Positions 13,051 to 13,188 of a DNA stretch of 13,188 nt are shown here, one piece after another. The DNA is from DATBGS01 sp036557885 (GTDB lineage Bacteria; Chloroflexota; Ktedonobacteria; Ktedonobacterales; DATBGS01): NCBI GenBank assembly GCA_036557885.1, contig DATBGS010000087.1:1-13188 (forward strand), written 5' to 3'. The notes below the pieces were generated by a model. It searched no databases. It saw only the letters and a program-made list of their open reading frames with translations, and was not told the origin of the DNA. Each line of letters starts with the position of its first letter. The first letter of the stretch is position 1. Both the position numbers and the translations under genes were made by a program.

Positions 13051-13188
13051 TGTATGGCGAGTTTGATCCTGGCTCAGGACAAACGCTGGCGGCGTGCGTA
13101 ACACATGCAAGTCGCGCGGGTGGAGTCTTCGGACTCCATCAGCGGCGGACGGGTGAGGACCACGTGAGTCACCAACCCCACAGTGGGG
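13051..13188 (+). rRNA. rrs: 16S ribosomal RNA, 5' part (cut by the window edge)
   Basis: The universal GAGTTTGATCCTGGCTCAG starts at 13059 and is followed by the conserved ACGCTGGCGGCGTG and ACACATGCAAGTCG. By E. coli numbering the mature 5' end is about 8 nt before GAGTTTGATC, at ~13051. Helix 6 (V1) is a 7-bp stem, TGGAGTC/GACTCCA, with a UUCG tetraloop at 13121-13138. GGCGGACGGGTGAG follows. About 138 of ~1,500 nt are present. GGACAAACG and GTCGCGCGGG differ from the common GGACGAACG and GTCGAACGG, pointing to a less-studied lineage. Confidence 0.97.

Noticed and set aside
1..13188. CRISPR array, insertion sequence or tRNA gene
   Set aside because: No regularly spaced direct repeats, no transposase motifs and no cloverleaf with a T-loop consensus were seen.

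Overview
The window is a GC-rich bacterial chromosome segment that ends at the start of a ribosomal RNA operon. The first ~138 bases of 16S rRNA are present. They keep the universal 5' motif but carry an unusual V1 hairpin. Together with the tandem YbjQ-type proteins and the PRC-barrel MgtE-like transporter, this suggests a Chloroflexota bacterium, perhaps near Ktedonobacteria. That placement is tentative because no database search was possible.

Layout. (1) 1-1907, minus strand: the start of an unknown basic protein running off the left edge, a 357-bp hairpin-rich leader with its own promoter, and a single-pass membrane protein with a beta-rich Ig/BACON-like outer domain. (2) 1977-2056: two back-to-back promoters. 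(3) 2083-3889: a two-gene operon of paralogues, each with two YbjQ-like domains. (4) 3958-5783: a lower-GC restriction-modification cassette with a NotI-family endonuclease and a D12-class adenine methyltransferase, probably acquired horizontally. (5) 5844-7374: a metallo-beta-lactamase-fold hydrolase followed by an AhpD/carboxymuconolactone-decarboxylase-like gene. (6) 7491-9896: a large polytopic membrane protein with a long coiled-coil tail. (7) 9897-10664: a 768-bp stretch with a repeat element, a good promoter and many hairpins, upstream of (8) a PRC-CBS-MgtE-like transporter at 10665-12665. (9) 12709-13188: rRNA promoter, structured leader and the start of 16S.

The most notable observation is in region 5. 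The AhpD-like reading frame is broken by one TGA, placed exactly where the second Cys of the catalytic CxxC motif is expected (C-P-F-TGA, with the conserved His four codons later). The same frame then continues to a normal C-terminus. An 11-bp hairpin with a G-initial 13-nt loop begins 20 nt after the TGA, with its loop 30 nt after it, which fits the bacterial SECIS model. The gene is therefore annotated as a candidate selenoprotein, not as two fragments. A nonsense mutation or sequencing error is the main alternative.

Other points of interest are the NotI-like enzyme paired with an N6-adenine methylase, a pair of mutually exclusive hairpins in the rRNA leader, a two-copy double-hairpin repeat, and a promoter-driven structured region before the transporter gene.
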